Shown here: piece after piece, positions 42,594 to 51,408 of the stretch
How the letters are laid out: every line of letters starts with the position of its first letter
Position numbering within the stretch: the stretch's first letter is position 1
DNA from: JAFKFH01 sp017307375
GTDB taxonomy: Bacteria > Pseudomonadota > Alphaproteobacteria > Ferrovibrionales > Ferrovibrionaceae
Length of the DNA: 64,000 nucleotides
Direction: 5' to 3'
Assembly (NCBI GenBank): GCA_965229335.1
Contig: OZ245874.1
Location: forward strand, 992,001 to 1,056,000
Program-made: the position numbers and the translations under genes
Notes under the pieces: generated by a model
What the model saw: the letters and a program-made list of their open reading frames with translations, nothing else
Databases searched by the model: none
What the model was told of the DNA's origin: nothing

Positions 42594-43544
42594 TCAGGCT
42601 CCGGCCGCGTCCAACGTCGCCATCGCCTCGGCGTCGAGGGTCAGCGACGCGGCCTTCAGCAGTTCCTCGAGCTGGGCGACCGAGGTCGCCGAGGCGATCG
42701 GCGCGGTGACGGCCGGCTTGCCGATCAGCCAGGCGATCGCGATCTGCGTCGGCGTGGCGCCGGTGCGGGCGGCGACCTGATCCAGCACGGCAAGGATCCG
42801 GTAGCCCTTGTCGTCGAGATAGGCCTTGACCCGCCGGGGGCCGCGCACGCTTTTCGACAGGTCGGCTTCGCTACGGTACTTGCCGGTCAGGAAACCCGAG
42901 GCAAGCGAGAAGAAGTTGATGACGCCGACGTTTTCGGCGAGGCAGAGCTCGGCCAGCGGCCCCTCGAACTCGTGGCGATCATAGAGATTGTAGAGCGGCT
43001 GCAGGGTTTCATAGCGCGGCAGCCCGTGGGCCTTGGCGACATCGAGGGCGGCGCGGAGACGCGGGGCGCTGTAGTTGGAGGCGCCGATGGCGCGCACCTT
43101 GCCTTCCTCGATCAGCCTGGCGTAGGCGCCGAGCGTCTCTTCCAGCGGGACGGTTTCGTCGTCCTTGTGCGACTGATAGAGATCGATGTAGTCGGTCTGC
43201 AGGCGCTGCAGCGAGGCTTCTACCGACGCCCTGATGTAGTCGGGCTTCAGCCCCTGGCGATCGGGGGCCATCTCCATCCCGACCTTGGTGGCGATGACGA
43301 CCTTGTCGCGACCGCCGCGCGCCTTCAGCCAGCGACCGATCGTCGCTTCCGATTCGCCGCCGGCATGGCCGGGCACCCAGACCGAATAGACGTCGGCGGT
43401 ATCGATGGCATTGAACCCGGCGGCGACGAAGGCGTCGAGCAGGGCGAACGACGTCGCCTCGTCGGCGGTCCAGCCGAAGACGTTGCCGCCGAACATGATC
43501 GGCGCGATCGCCAGTGAGGAATTGCCGAGCCTGCGCTTGTCCAT
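42594..43544 (-). CDS. Aldo/keto reductase
   Basis: 316 residues, TIM-barrel reductase. Catalytic tetrad: Asp48 and Tyr53 in AIDTADVYSVW, Lys in VVIATKVG, His in LYQSHKDD. C-terminal NADPH-binding region IAWLIGKPAVTAPIASATSVAQLEELL. It reduces aldehydes or ketones; substrate unknown. It is convergent with the enoyl-CoA hydratase gene (3-bp gap) and precedes no obvious partner; the cysteine hydrolase gene lies 55 bp upstream on the same strand. Confidence 0.92.
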   Translation of the reverse strand: MDKRRLGNSSLAIAPIMFGGNVFGWTADEATSFALLDAFVAAGFNAIDTADVYSVWVPGHAGGESEATIGRWLKARGGRDKVVIATKVGMEMAPDRQGLKPDYIRASVEASLQRLQTDYIDLYQSHKDDETVPLEETLGAYARLIEEGKVRAIGASNYSAPRLRAALDVAKAHGLPRYETLQPLYNLYDRHEFEGPLAELCLAENVGVINFFSLASGFLTGKYRSEADLSKSVRGPRRVKAYLDDKGYRILAVLDQVAARTGATPTQIAIAWLIGKPAVTAPIASATSVAQLEELLKAASLTLDAEAMATLDAAGA

Positions 43545-43599
43545 GACGGTCTCCGGAGCTTACTGGGGACCGTCACTATAGCCACCGGCGGGGCGCGGT

Positions 43600-44280
43600 C
43601 TAGGCCGTTCGCGCCGCCCAGGCGTCCAGCAGATCGGCGCTGTCGGCGACCAGGCCGAGATGCAGCGACACCATCTTCAGCGCGGCATCTTCCATCGCCG
43701 GATCGGTGCCGCGGACGAGATCGCGCAATACGACGACCCGATAGTCGCGATTGGCGGCGTCGAAGGCGGAGTTCAGGACGCAGCAGTCGGTGAAACCACC
43801 GTCGAACACCACGATCCGGGCGCCGAGATTGCGCAGCAGGAAATCGAGGTCGGTCGGATAGAATGCCGACAGGCGCTTCTTGGACGAGACCATCAGGTCG
43901 CGTTCGTCGACCTCGGTCACCAGCTCGGTCCAGCGGCTGCCCTCGATGGCATGGGCGTCGGCATTGGGAATCGGGCCGACATGCAGCGGGAAGACCCGCC
44001 GCCACGCCGACGGTATGCCGGCGATGTCGTCGACGCCGCCCCGCCGCAGCACGCTGCGCACATGAATGATCCGGACGCCGGCGGCGCGGGCCTGCCGGTG
44101 GAATGCGTCGATCGGCGCCACGATCTCGCGTGCGCGTGGGGCCGGGCAGGGGCAGTCGGGATCGTCCTCGAGATGACCGCGATGCATGTCGATCGAGACG
44201 ATCACGCTGAGCCGCGGGTCGAGATAGTCGTCGAACCCGTCGGGCAGGTCGCGGCGGGTACCATAGACGTAGGCCTTCAT
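43600..44280 (-). CDS. Isochorismatase-family cysteine hydrolase
   Basis: 226 residues. Catalytic triad pattern of the family: Asp31 (VIVSIDMHRGH), Lys134/135 (SSKKRLSAFYPTDLDFLL) and Cys167 in GGFTDCCVLNSAFDA. Members hydrolyse amides such as ureidoacrylate, N-carbamoylsarcosine, maleamate or biuret, or vinyl ethers. An N-terminal PCPCPAPRA segment is unusual. It lies 27 bp downstream of two ABC permease genes on the same strand, so an imported N-containing compound is the likely source of its substrate. Confidence 0.87.
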   Translation of the reverse strand: MKAYVYGTRRDLPDGFDDYLDPRLSVIVSIDMHRGHLEDDPDCPCPAPRAREIVAPIDAFHRQARAAGVRIIHVRSVLRRGGVDDIAGIPSAWRRVFPLHVGPIPNADAHAIEGSRWTELVTEVDERDLMVSSKKRLSAFYPTDLDFLLRNLGARIVVFDGGFTDCCVLNSAFDAANRDYRVVVLRDLVRGTDPAMEDAALKMVSLHLGLVADSADLLDAWAARTA

Positions 44281-44307
44281 CCGATATCCCCTCTCAACGG
44301 GCGGGCC

Positions 44308-45246
44308 TCAGCGCCGCTCCTCGCGCACATGCGGCTGGCCCAGCGCGGCGGGTTCGTCGCCGGGCCGCCCGGTGCGGGCCACGGCCATCCACACCATCAC
44401 CCCGAGGGTGACGACATAGGGCAGCATCAGCATGACATAGCGCGGCGCCTGGATGCCGGCCGCCGCCACGCGCGGCACCAGCGATTCGATGCAGCCGAAC
44501 AGGATGGCGCCGGCCAGCGCCCGCCACGGCCGCCAGCGGGCGAAGATCACCAGCGCAATGGCGATCCAGCCGCGGCCGGACGTCATGTCCTGAATCCAGA
44601 TCTTGGCGCTGCCGACCGAGATATAGGCACCGGCCAGCCCGATCAGCGCGCTGCCGGCGAGCACCGCGACGAAGCGGTAGGCGGTGACGTTGACGCCCGC
44701 GGCATCGGCGGCCTCCGGGCTTTCGCCGACCGCGCGCAGCCGCAGCCCCGTCATGCTGCGGGTGAGGAGCCAGGCGATGGCGGCAAAGATCGGCAGGGTC
44801 AGATAGACCAGGATGTCCTGGTTGAACAGCGCCCGGCCGAGGAGCGGCAGGTCGGCGAGCGGGCCGAGCGGCAGCCGCGTCAGCCCGCCGATCGCCTTGC
44901 TGGTCCAGCCGAAGGCGGTGCCGACCAGGCTGGTCAGGCCCTGGCAGAAGAAGACCATCGCCAGCCCGGCCACGACCTGGTTCAGCCGCAGCACGACGAC
45001 GAGCAGCGCGAACAGCACGGCGACCAGCGCGGCCGCCGCCATCCCGACCGCCAGCGCCGCCAGCGGCGGCGCCCGCAGCGCCAGCACCGCGCCGACGCCC
45101 GCCAGCGCGCCGACCAGCATGAACCCCTCCGCCGTCAGCGACAGGACACCTGCCCGCTCGCAGATGATCAGGCCGAGGGCGGCCAGCGCATAGGGCACCG
45201 CATAGGCGAGCGTGGCGGCAAGCCAGGAGGCGACGAAATCGATCAT
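44308..45246 (-). CDS. ABC transporter permease (YufQ/nucleoside type)
   Basis: 312 residues, about eight hydrophobic helices; belongs to the branched-chain/sugar permease superfamily. ALGLIICERAGVLSLTAEGFMLVGALAG near the N-terminus is the signature of the YufQ/BmpC-type nucleoside permeases, and the EAA-like loop LRAVGESPEAADAAGVNVTAYRFVAVLAGSALIGLAGAYISVG interacts with the ATPase. It overlaps the partner permease gene as ATGA. Confidence 0.9.
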   Translation of the reverse strand: MIDFVASWLAATLAYAVPYALAALGLIICERAGVLSLTAEGFMLVGALAGVGAVLALRAPPLAALAVGMAAAALVAVLFALLVVVLRLNQVVAGLAMVFFCQGLTSLVGTAFGWTSKAIGGLTRLPLGPLADLPLLGRALFNQDILVYLTLPIFAAIAWLLTRSMTGLRLRAVGESPEAADAAGVNVTAYRFVAVLAGSALIGLAGAYISVGSAKIWIQDMTSGRGWIAIALVIFARWRPWRALAGAILFGCIESLVPRVAAAGIQAPRYVMLMLPYVVTLGVMVWMAVARTGRPGDEPAALGQPHVREERR

Positions 45247-46301
45247 CCGATACCCTTCACCCAGCGGACGCGGTGGCGCAGGAAGAAGTCGGCCGCGGCG
45301 GCGGCGATGACCACGATCGCCTGGATCAGCTGCACCATCGCGAAGGGGATCTGGTAGAACACCTGCAGGTTCTGGCCGGCGGCGAACAGGATCGCGACCA
45401 GCAGGGCGACGATCGCCGCCGCCGCCGGGTTGTTGCGGGCCAGGAACGCGATCAGCACGCCCGACACCCCATAGCCGGTGAAGAACGACTGGGTCAGCCG
45501 TCCCTCCTGGGCGGCGACGATGACGAAGCCGGCGCTTGCCGCGAGACTGCCCGACAGCAGTGTGGCGGCGACCGTCACGCCGAGCACCGGCACGCCCAAC
45601 GAGCGCGCGACGGCCGGCCCGGCCTGGACGAAGCGCAGGTGGAAGCCGAAGCGGCTGGCCAGGGTCAGCCAGGCAAGTGCCGCAACCGCTGCCAGCGCCA
45701 GCACCAGTGCGCTGCTGATGCCGCCGGGCAGTTCGGGCAACCGCTCGAAGCCGCGGTAGAGCGGCGAGTGGGGAAAGCCGTCCTTGGGGTCGGCCCAGGC
45801 GCCGTACAGCAGATGCAGCAGCAGGTTGAGCGCGACATAGTTCAACAGCAGCGTCGAGACGATCTCGTTGACGGCCAGACGCTGCTTGAGCAGCAGCGGC
45901 AGCGCGATCCAGGCCATGCCGGCGGCGATCGCCGCCAGGAACATCAGCGGCAGGCGCAGCATCGGCGGCCCGATCTCGAACAGCGACACGGCGGTGGCCG
46001 CGATCGCGCCCCAGATCATCTGGCCTTCGAGGCCGAGGTTCCAGAAGCGGGCGCGGAAGGCGATCGCCGCGCCGGCGCCGACCATGATCAGCGGCGCCGC
46101 CTGGAACAGCACAGCATGCAGGCTCTGGGCGTCGAACAGCGTGGCGACGATAAATTCGTCGGCAAGGGCCGCCGGCGGCACCCCGGCGGCGATGAGGATC
46201 GCCGCCGAGATCGCAAGGCCGGCGAACACCGAGGCCGCGGTCAGGGCGGCATGGAACGGTGCCGACGCCTCCCGGCGGATGTCGAGGACCAGCCTAGCCA
46301 T
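45243..46301 (-). CDS. ABC transporter permease (YufP/nucleoside type)
   Basis: 352 residues with about ten hydrophobic helices. The segment GAGAAIAFRARFWNLGLEGQMIWGAIAATAV is the usual YufP motif (FxNIGxEGQ), and the C-terminal GYGVSGVLIAFLARNNPAAAAIVALLVAILFAAGQNLQ is family-typical. It forms the membrane channel with the YufQ-type subunit. Its start overlaps the end of the ATPase gene by 8 bp. Confidence 0.9.
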   Translation of the reverse strand: MARLVLDIRREASAPFHAALTAASVFAGLAISAAILIAAGVPPAALADEFIVATLFDAQSLHAVLFQAAPLIMVGAGAAIAFRARFWNLGLEGQMIWGAIAATAVSLFEIGPPMLRLPLMFLAAIAAGMAWIALPLLLKQRLAVNEIVSTLLLNYVALNLLLHLLYGAWADPKDGFPHSPLYRGFERLPELPGGISSALVLALAAVAALAWLTLASRFGFHLRFVQAGPAVARSLGVPVLGVTVAATLLSGSLAASAGFVIVAAQEGRLTQSFFTGYGVSGVLIAFLARNNPAAAAIVALLVAILFAAGQNLQVFYQIPFAMVQLIQAIVVIAAAAADFFLRHRVRWVKGIG

Positions 46302-47784
46302 GGCCGACCATGGCGCGGCCGATCGCCTGGCGATCGGCGGGGCAGGCGAATTCGGCGACGATGCGGCCGCGCGACATCACCCCGATCCGGTCAGCCAGGC
46401 TCAGCACTTCGTCGAGATCCTCGCTGATCAGCAGCACCGCCGCGCCGGCGGCGCGCGCCTCGGTCAGGCGGGCGTGCACCGCCGCCGTGGCCTTCAGGTC
46501 CAGCCCGCGGCTGGGGCTGTGGGCCAGGATGATGGTCTGGTTGCCGGCGAATTCGCGTGCGATCACCGCCTTCTGCGCGTTGCCGCCGGACAGCAGCGCC
46601 GCCTTCTGGCCCAGGCTGCGCACCCCCTGCACGTCATGTTCGGCGATGGCCTTGGCGGTCGCCCGGCGGATCGCGGCGCGATCGACCCAGCCCCAGGGGC
46701 CATAGTCGCCGCGATCGATCCGCCCGACCGCAAAATTCTCCGCGATCGACAGGTCGCCGGCCAGCGCATGGGCATAGCGGTCCGCGGGAATGCAGGCCAG
46801 GCCCAGCCGGCGCCGCGCCCCGGGCGTCAGCGCGGTCACGTCGGCCCCGGCATCCTCGAACTGGATGACGCCGGCGGCGGGGCGCCGCACCCCGGCGATC
46901 GCCTCGGCCAGTTCGCTCTGGCCATTGCCGCTGACCCCGGCAAGGCCGTAGATCTCGCCGGCCCCGACATGCAGGTCGGCGCCGTCCACCGCCGGCCTGC
47001 CGTCCGGCCGCAGGCAGCGCAGCCCAATAAGCTCCAGCCGCCGGCGCCCCGGCGTCCCGGCCTCGCGCGGCGGCAGCGCGGCCCGTTCGCCGACGGTCAG
47101 CCGCGTCAGGTCGTCGTCGCTGGTCGCGCGGGGGTCGACGATGCCGACCGTGCGGCCGGCCCGCAGGATGGTGACCTTGTCGGCGAAGCGCCTGACATCC
47201 GGCAGCTTATGCGTCACGAGCACGACGGCGGTGCCGGTGGCGGCGATGCCACGCACCGTCGACAGCAGCCGTTCGGCCTCGGCATCGGTCAGCACCGCGG
47301 TCGGTTCGTCGAGGATCAGCAGCCGTGCCCCGCCGGCCATGGCCTTGACGATTTCGACCTGCTGCTGTTCGGCGACCGACAGCGAATCGACCCGCCGGTC
47401 GGGGTCGAGGGCAAAGCCCAGCCGGTCGGCGGCAAGGGCCAGCGCGCCCCGCATCGCCGCCTTGCCGCCGAGGGCGAGCACCAGGTTCTCGGCGACCGTG
47501 AAAGGGCGCACCAGCCGGAAATGCTGATGCACCATGCCGATGCCGCGGGCGCGGGCATCGGCGGGGCCGCGCAGCGCCGCGGTGACGCCGTCCAGCGCCA
47601 TGTGGCCGCTGTCGGGGGTGTAGAGGCCGGCGGCAATATTCATCAGCGACGATTTGCCCGCGCCGTTCTCGCCGAGCAGCGCATGGACCTCGCCCGCCTC
47701 GACCGAGAGCCCGGCGCCGTCCAGCGCCGGGAACCCGTCGAACCGCTTGCAGATGTCGGACAGCGCCAGCCGTGGCAGGGTCAT
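46294..47784 (-). CDS. ABC transporter ATP-binding protein, tandem domains (YufO/sugar type)
   Basis: 496 residues with two nucleotide-binding domains. First: Walker A LLGENGAGKSSLMN, signature LSVAEQQQVEIVKAM and Walker B LLILDEPTAVL. Second: degenerate Walker A GVSGNGQSELAEAI, signature LSGGNAQKAVIAREF, as usual for RbsA/YufO types. It powers import with the two permeases and the BMP-type binding protein encoded just upstream (12-bp gap). Confidence 0.93.
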   Translation of the reverse strand: MTLPRLALSDICKRFDGFPALDGAGLSVEAGEVHALLGENGAGKSSLMNIAAGLYTPDSGHMALDGVTAALRGPADARARGIGMVHQHFRLVRPFTVAENLVLALGGKAAMRGALALAADRLGFALDPDRRVDSLSVAEQQQVEIVKAMAGGARLLILDEPTAVLTDAEAERLLSTVRGIAATGTAVVLVTHKLPDVRRFADKVTILRAGRTVGIVDPRATSDDDLTRLTVGERAALPPREAGTPGRRRLELIGLRCLRPDGRPAVDGADLHVGAGEIYGLAGVSGNGQSELAEAIAGVRRPAAGVIQFEDAGADVTALTPGARRRLGLACIPADRYAHALAGDLSIAENFAVGRIDRGDYGPWGWVDRAAIRRATAKAIAEHDVQGVRSLGQKAALLSGGNAQKAVIAREFAGNQTIILAHSPSRGLDLKATAAVHARLTEARAAGAAVLLISEDLDEVLSLADRIGVMSRGRIVAEFACPADRQAIGRAMVGHG

Positions 47785-47796
47785 CGTCGGCCTTGC

Positions 47797-48882
47797 CTAC
47801 TGGGTGATGACGCCTGGCACGAACCAGTCCATCTTCCAGAGATCGGCGTCGCCCAGCACCTCGCCGGCCGCCACCCGCGTCTTGCCCTCACGGTCCGTCA
47901 GCGGCCCGGCATAGACATGGCGGCCGGCGATGATCGCGTCGCGGGCGGCCATCACCTTGTCGGCGGCGTCCTTGGGCACGGCGGGGCCGCAGCAGGCGAT
48001 GTCGGTGCCGCCATCCTTGATGCCGGGGAAGGCACCGTAGGGCGCGGGCACCCAGTTGCCGGCGGCGATCTTCTTGACCTCGGGCACCAGGAACTTGTCC
48101 CAGACCCAGACCGACGAGCACAGCGTGGCCTTCGGCGCGAACTCGCGCATGTCGCGATGATGGCCGGTGCCATAGACGCCGCGCTCCTGCGCGACGATCT
48201 GCGGCGTCGGCGTATCGACATGCTGGCCGATCACGTCGATGCCCTTGTCGATCAGCGCCTCGGCCGCGGCCCGTTCCTTGACCGGGTCGTTCCAGGCGCC
48301 GGTGAACACGGCGGTCACCGTGGCGTTGGGGTTCATCTGCCGGGCGCCCAGCAGGTAGGCGTTGATCGTCCAGTTGACGAGGCCGAGCGGGTTGGCCGCG
48401 ACGAAGCCGAGCTTGCCGGTCTTGGAGACCGCGCCCGCCGCCATGCCGCAGAGATACTGGCTTTCGTAGGTCCGGCCGTAGAACGATTCGAGGTTGGCGC
48501 CGTTGGTGATGCCGGCGCCGTTGAGGAAGGCGACCTGCGGATATTTCTCCGACAGCTTCTTGAACGTGTCGGAATAGCCGAAGGCGGTACCGATGATGAC
48601 GTTGGAGCCGCGCTGGATGAAGCGCTCGACCGGCGGGGTGATCGACGAGGCATCCTCGGGGATGTTCTCGACCAGCGGGATCTTGGTGTTCAGCGCGCCT
48701 TCCATCGTGGCGCGCGCCTCCTCGAAGGTCTGGCTCCAGCCGCCGTCGTTCTTGGCGGCGAACAGGATCAGGGCGATCTTGGGCTCGCCCTTGATCGTCA
48801 GGCCCTGGGCGCCGGCGTGACCGATGCCGGCGACGAGACCGCAGGCGACGAGGCCCGCGGCAATCCTAGTTTTGGACCACAT
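47797..48882 (-). CDS. BMP family periplasmic substrate-binding protein
   Basis: 361 residues with a Sec signal peptide (MWSKTRIAAGLVACGLVAGIGHAGAQG). Mature part: KIALILFAAKNDGGWSQTFEEAR, IIGTAFGYSDTFKKLSEKYPQVAFLNGAG, YESQYLCGMAAGAVSKTGKLGFVAANP, and ALIDKGIDVIGQHVDTPTPQIVAQERGVYGTGHHRDM. This is the BmpA/PnrA family, whose members bind nucleosides, purines or related compounds. A strong AAGGAG Shine-Dalgarno lies inside the 3' end of the VOC gene, which overlaps its start by 17 bp. Confidence 0.92.
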   Translation of the reverse strand: MWSKTRIAAGLVACGLVAGIGHAGAQGLTIKGEPKIALILFAAKNDGGWSQTFEEARATMEGALNTKIPLVENIPEDASSITPPVERFIQRGSNVIIGTAFGYSDTFKKLSEKYPQVAFLNGAGITNGANLESFYGRTYESQYLCGMAAGAVSKTGKLGFVAANPLGLVNWTINAYLLGARQMNPNATVTAVFTGAWNDPVKERAAAEALIDKGIDVIGQHVDTPTPQIVAQERGVYGTGHHRDMREFAPKATLCSSVWVWDKFLVPEVKKIAAGNWVPAPYGAFPGIKDGGTDIACCGPAVPKDAADKVMAARDAIIAGRHVYAGPLTDREGKTRVAAGEVLGDADLWKMDWFVPGVITQ

Positions 48883-49285
48883 CGCTTTCTCCTTGCTTGT
48901 CGAGCATCTTGTTGATGCGGAAGACGTTGCCTTCGGGGTCGAGCAGGACGGCCTGATACCAGCCGTAATAGGTGTGGTAGGGGGGCTTGACCAGCCGGGC
49001 GCCCATCGCGACGGCGACGGGCACCAGCCGGTCGACCTCGGCCACGCTGTCGACGTCGATGTTCAGCAGGAACTTGATCCCGGTGGGGGAGGCGAATTCG
49101 GCCAGGTTGAGCAGGCCGTAGGCATCCTGGGCATTGAAGCCCAGCGCGCTCTTGCCAGTCGCCACCCCGCGGAAGATCGGCGAGCGGATCTCGACGATCT
49201 CGCTGAAGCCGAAGAGGTCGATGTAGAAGCGCGACAGCGCTTCCACGTCCCGGGCGAAGACGTTGACGTAGGACAGCTCGGCCAT
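48866..49285 (-). CDS. VOC family (glyoxalase-like) protein
   Basis: 139 residues. The paired beta-alpha-beta-beta-beta fold is visible: ELSYVNVFARDVEALSRFYIDLFGFSEI in the first half, DSVAEVDRLVPVAVAMGARLVKPPYHTYYGWYQAVLLDPEGNVFRINK in the second, the latter holding the usual metal-side D-P-E-G-N. It may be an enzyme or a binding/resistance protein. Start overlaps the oxygenase stop by one base (TGATG) and its end overlaps the BMP gene, so it is tied to transport and oxidation of the same compound. Confidence 0.88.
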   Translation of the reverse strand: MAELSYVNVFARDVEALSRFYIDLFGFSEIVEIRSPIFRGVATGKSALGFNAQDAYGLLNLAEFASPTGIKFLLNIDVDSVAEVDRLVPVAVAMGARLVKPPYHTYYGWYQAVLLDPEGNVFRINKMLDKQGESDVVQN

Positions 49286-50292
49286 CACTCGACGCCTGCC
49301 CCGAACGTCGTCTGCTTGACGAATTTCGACCGCAGGTGATCGCCGGACGAGACCGGGGCGTATTTCGGCGGCAGGCCGTCGCGGGCGCAGCCCTCGAGGC
49401 ACTCGACCATCGCGTCGTAGTTCGGCTGGTGGAAGAAGACCAGCGAGATGCGCCGGCTGCCCAGCGCCTTGTCGCGCGGCGGGTTGACCACCCGGTGCAT
49501 GGTCGACCGCCAGAGATCGTTGGTCCACTGCATCATCAGGTCGCCGATATTGACCACCAGCGCGCCGGGCGTCGGCTTGACGTCCAGCCACTCGCCGTCC
49601 TCGTTCTGGACCTGCAGCCCGCCCGGCGCGTCCTCCTGGCGCACGATCGTCAGGCTGCCGTAGTCGGAATGCGCCCCGGCACGCAACTGGCCGGGCTGCG
49701 GCGGCTCGGCCTGATCGGGATAGTTCAGCGCCCGGAACATCGAGATATGGCGGTCGATCTTGTCGTCGAAGAAATGTTCCGGCAGGCCCAGCGCCACCGC
49801 GAACATCCGCATCAGCTGGGCGGACAGCTGTTCCATCGCGCGGAAATAGTCGCTCCAGATCTCGCGCATCGCCGCCGGCTCGGCCGGCCACACGTTGGGC
49901 GCGAAATGCGGCCCCGCCTCGGCGCCGGTGAAATAGGGATCGCCAGCCGGCACGTCGACCGGGCCGATCGAGAAGGATTCCTTCAGGTCCGGCGGCGTCG
50001 CCTCGTCTAGGGAATAGGACAGGCCCTCGCCCATCAGCGGGCTGTAGCCGCGGACCTGGTCGGGGGCGGGGCGGGCGACCTTGTTCTTCTCCTCCTCCGG
50101 CAGGTCGAAGAACGCCTTGGCGGTATCGTAGGTCGCCTGGATCAGGGCGTCGGGCACGCCGTGGCCGACGATGGTCAGGAAGCCGATGTCACGGCAGGCA
50201 TCGCCGATCTGTCGTGCCACCGCCAGCTTGCCGGCCGGATCGCCCGATAGGAATGGCGACACATCGATCATGGGGACTGATTTCAACGACAT
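49285..50292 (-). CDS. Isopenicillin N synthase-like Fe(II)/2-oxoglutarate-type oxygenase
   Basis: 335 residues. N-terminal DIOX_N region (VPMIDVSPFLSGDPAGKLAVARQIGDACRDIGFLTIVGHGV) and the double-stranded beta-helix with the iron triad H208-x-D210 (AGAHSDYGSLTI) and H266 (STMHRVVNP). R281-x-S283 (RRISLVFF) is the 2-oxoglutarate-binding motif, so a 2-oxoglutarate-dependent hydroxylation is likely. First gene of the minus-strand locus with the VOC protein and BMP-type importer; divergent from a DeoR regulator gene. GAGGAGA Shine-Dalgarno at good spacing. The true substrate is unknown; an imported nucleobase- or nucleoside-like molecule is the inference. Confidence 0.9.
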   Translation of the reverse strand: MSLKSVPMIDVSPFLSGDPAGKLAVARQIGDACRDIGFLTIVGHGVPDALIQATYDTAKAFFDLPEEEKNKVARPAPDQVRGYSPLMGEGLSYSLDEATPPDLKESFSIGPVDVPAGDPYFTGAEAGPHFAPNVWPAEPAAMREIWSDYFRAMEQLSAQLMRMFAVALGLPEHFFDDKIDRHISMFRALNYPDQAEPPQPGQLRAGAHSDYGSLTIVRQEDAPGGLQVQNEDGEWLDVKPTPGALVVNIGDLMMQWTNDLWRSTMHRVVNPPRDKALGSRRISLVFFHQPNYDAMVECLEGCARDGLPPKYAPVSSGDHLRSKFVKQTTFGAGVE

Positions 50293-50324
50293 GCGTCTCT
50301 CCTCGCACTGGAAAAGCACGGCTG

Positions 50325-50342
50325 TTTCGTCGACCAGCGAAA
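50325..50342. promoter_or_regulatory. Candidate DeoR operator, TTTCG-N8-CGAAA
   Basis: Perfect 5-bp inverted repeat with an 8-bp spacer, 33 bp upstream of the oxygenase start. DeoR/GlpR-type operators commonly carry TTTCG/CGAAA elements. Further CGAAAG copies lie at 50500-50505 and 50541-50546, close to the DeoR gene and 41 bp apart. The 297-bp spacer 50293-50589 holds nothing else that I recognise. Confidence 0.4.
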
Positions 50343-50589
50343 ATCTGACTGTTTGGTCAAGTCCTGGGTTCGCAAGAGCCATGCCACCGGCGGGAGAGTA
50401 AGGCGCGGTAAAAATCGGGCGGCGATATCGGCACGCCGATTGGACGAATTGCCCAAGTGTCGGGCATGGGCCGAGGCAGTTGCCGCGCAAATGCCCAATC
50501 GAAAGTCTGCAGGTGTGAGACGCGCTGGTTGAAAGCGAAGCGAAAGTGATATGAGAGGAACGCGGCGTCCAGATGGGGGAAATGAACAG

Positions 50590-51372
50590 ATGCAGATGCT
50601 GAGCGCGCGGCAGGCCGAGATCGTTGCCCTGGCCCGGGCGCAGGGTCGGGTCGGTGTCGACGAACTGGCCGCCCGGTTCGAGGTGACGCCGCAGACCATC
50701 CGCAAGGATCTGAACGACCTCTGCGACCAGCGGCTGCTCAGCCGCGTGCACGGCGGCGCGATCCTCGTCTCGGGCGTCGAGAATCTCGGCTACCAGGCCC
50801 GCCGCCTGATCGCCGCCGACGAAAAGCGCGCGGTCGGCCTGGCCGCAGCCGCGTTGATTCCGAACGAGACGTCGCTGTTCATCAATATCGGCACGACGAC
50901 CGAGGAGGTGGCGCGCGCCCTGTCCGGGCACGAGCAGCTGATGGTGATCACCAACAACCTCAACGTCGCCATCATGCTCTACCCCCATCCGTCGATCGAC
51001 GTCATCGTCGCCGGCGGCCCGATCCGCAAGAGCGACGGGGCGGTCATCGGGGCGGCCGCCGTCGACCTGATCCGCCAGTTCAAGGTCGACACCGCCATCA
51101 TCGGCGTGTCGGCGATCGACGAGGACGGCTCGCTGCTCGATTTCGACTATCGCGAGGTCCGGGTCAGCCAGGCGATCATCGAGAATGCCCGCCGCGTGAT
51201 CCTGGTAGCCGATTCCAGCAAGCTCGAGCGGACCGCGCCGGTGCGCATCGCCCATATCTCGCAGGTCCAGGTCCTGGTGATCGACCGGCTGAATTCGCCG
51301 CGGCTGCGCGAAGTCTGCGCCGGTGCCGGCGTCAAGGTGGTGGAGGCAGGGCCGGAAGCGCGCGACGGGTGA
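50590..51372 (+). CDS. DeoR/GlpR family transcriptional regulator
   Basis: 260 residues. HTH: LSARQAEIVALARAQGRVGVDELAARFEVTPQTIRKDLNDLCDQRLLSRVHGGAIL. Effector domain (DeoR C-terminal sensor, related to sugar-phosphate isomerases): SLFINIGTTTEEVARALSGHEQLMVITNNLNVAIML, VIVAGGPIRKSDGAVIGAAAVDLI, FKVDTAIIGVSAIDEDGSLLDFDYREV and VILVADSSKLERTAPVRI. The match to GlpR is close, yet no glycerol genes are near. It is divergent from the oxygenase/importer locus and probably controls it. ATG 50590 is chosen because of the GGGGGA upstream. Confidence 0.92.
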   Translation: MQMLSARQAEIVALARAQGRVGVDELAARFEVTPQTIRKDLNDLCDQRLLSRVHGGAILVSGVENLGYQARRLIAADEKRAVGLAAAALIPNETSLFINIGTTTEEVARALSGHEQLMVITNNLNVAIMLYPHPSIDVIVAGGPIRKSDGAVIGAAAVDLIRQFKVDTAIIGVSAIDEDGSLLDFDYREVRVSQAIIENARRVILVADSSKLERTAPVRIAHISQVQVLVIDRLNSPRLREVCAGAGVKVVEAGPEARDG

Positions 51373-51408
51373 TTGAAAGCGGTCTTTCGTTCATGTAATG
51401 TTCTGCTT

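Noticed and set aside
45868..48915. 1015-codon open frame on the plus strand across the ABC transporter genes
   Set aside because: It lies antisense to four genes with clear family motifs. Its translation is low-complexity and rich in Arg/Gly/Ala/Gln/Asp, as expected from the reverse frame of high-G+C codons.
48866..49285. VOC protein as the missing methylmalonyl-CoA epimerase
   Set aside because: It is translationally coupled to the oxygenase and importer genes, 15 kb from pcc-mcm, and does not show an epimerase-like motif set that I could confirm.
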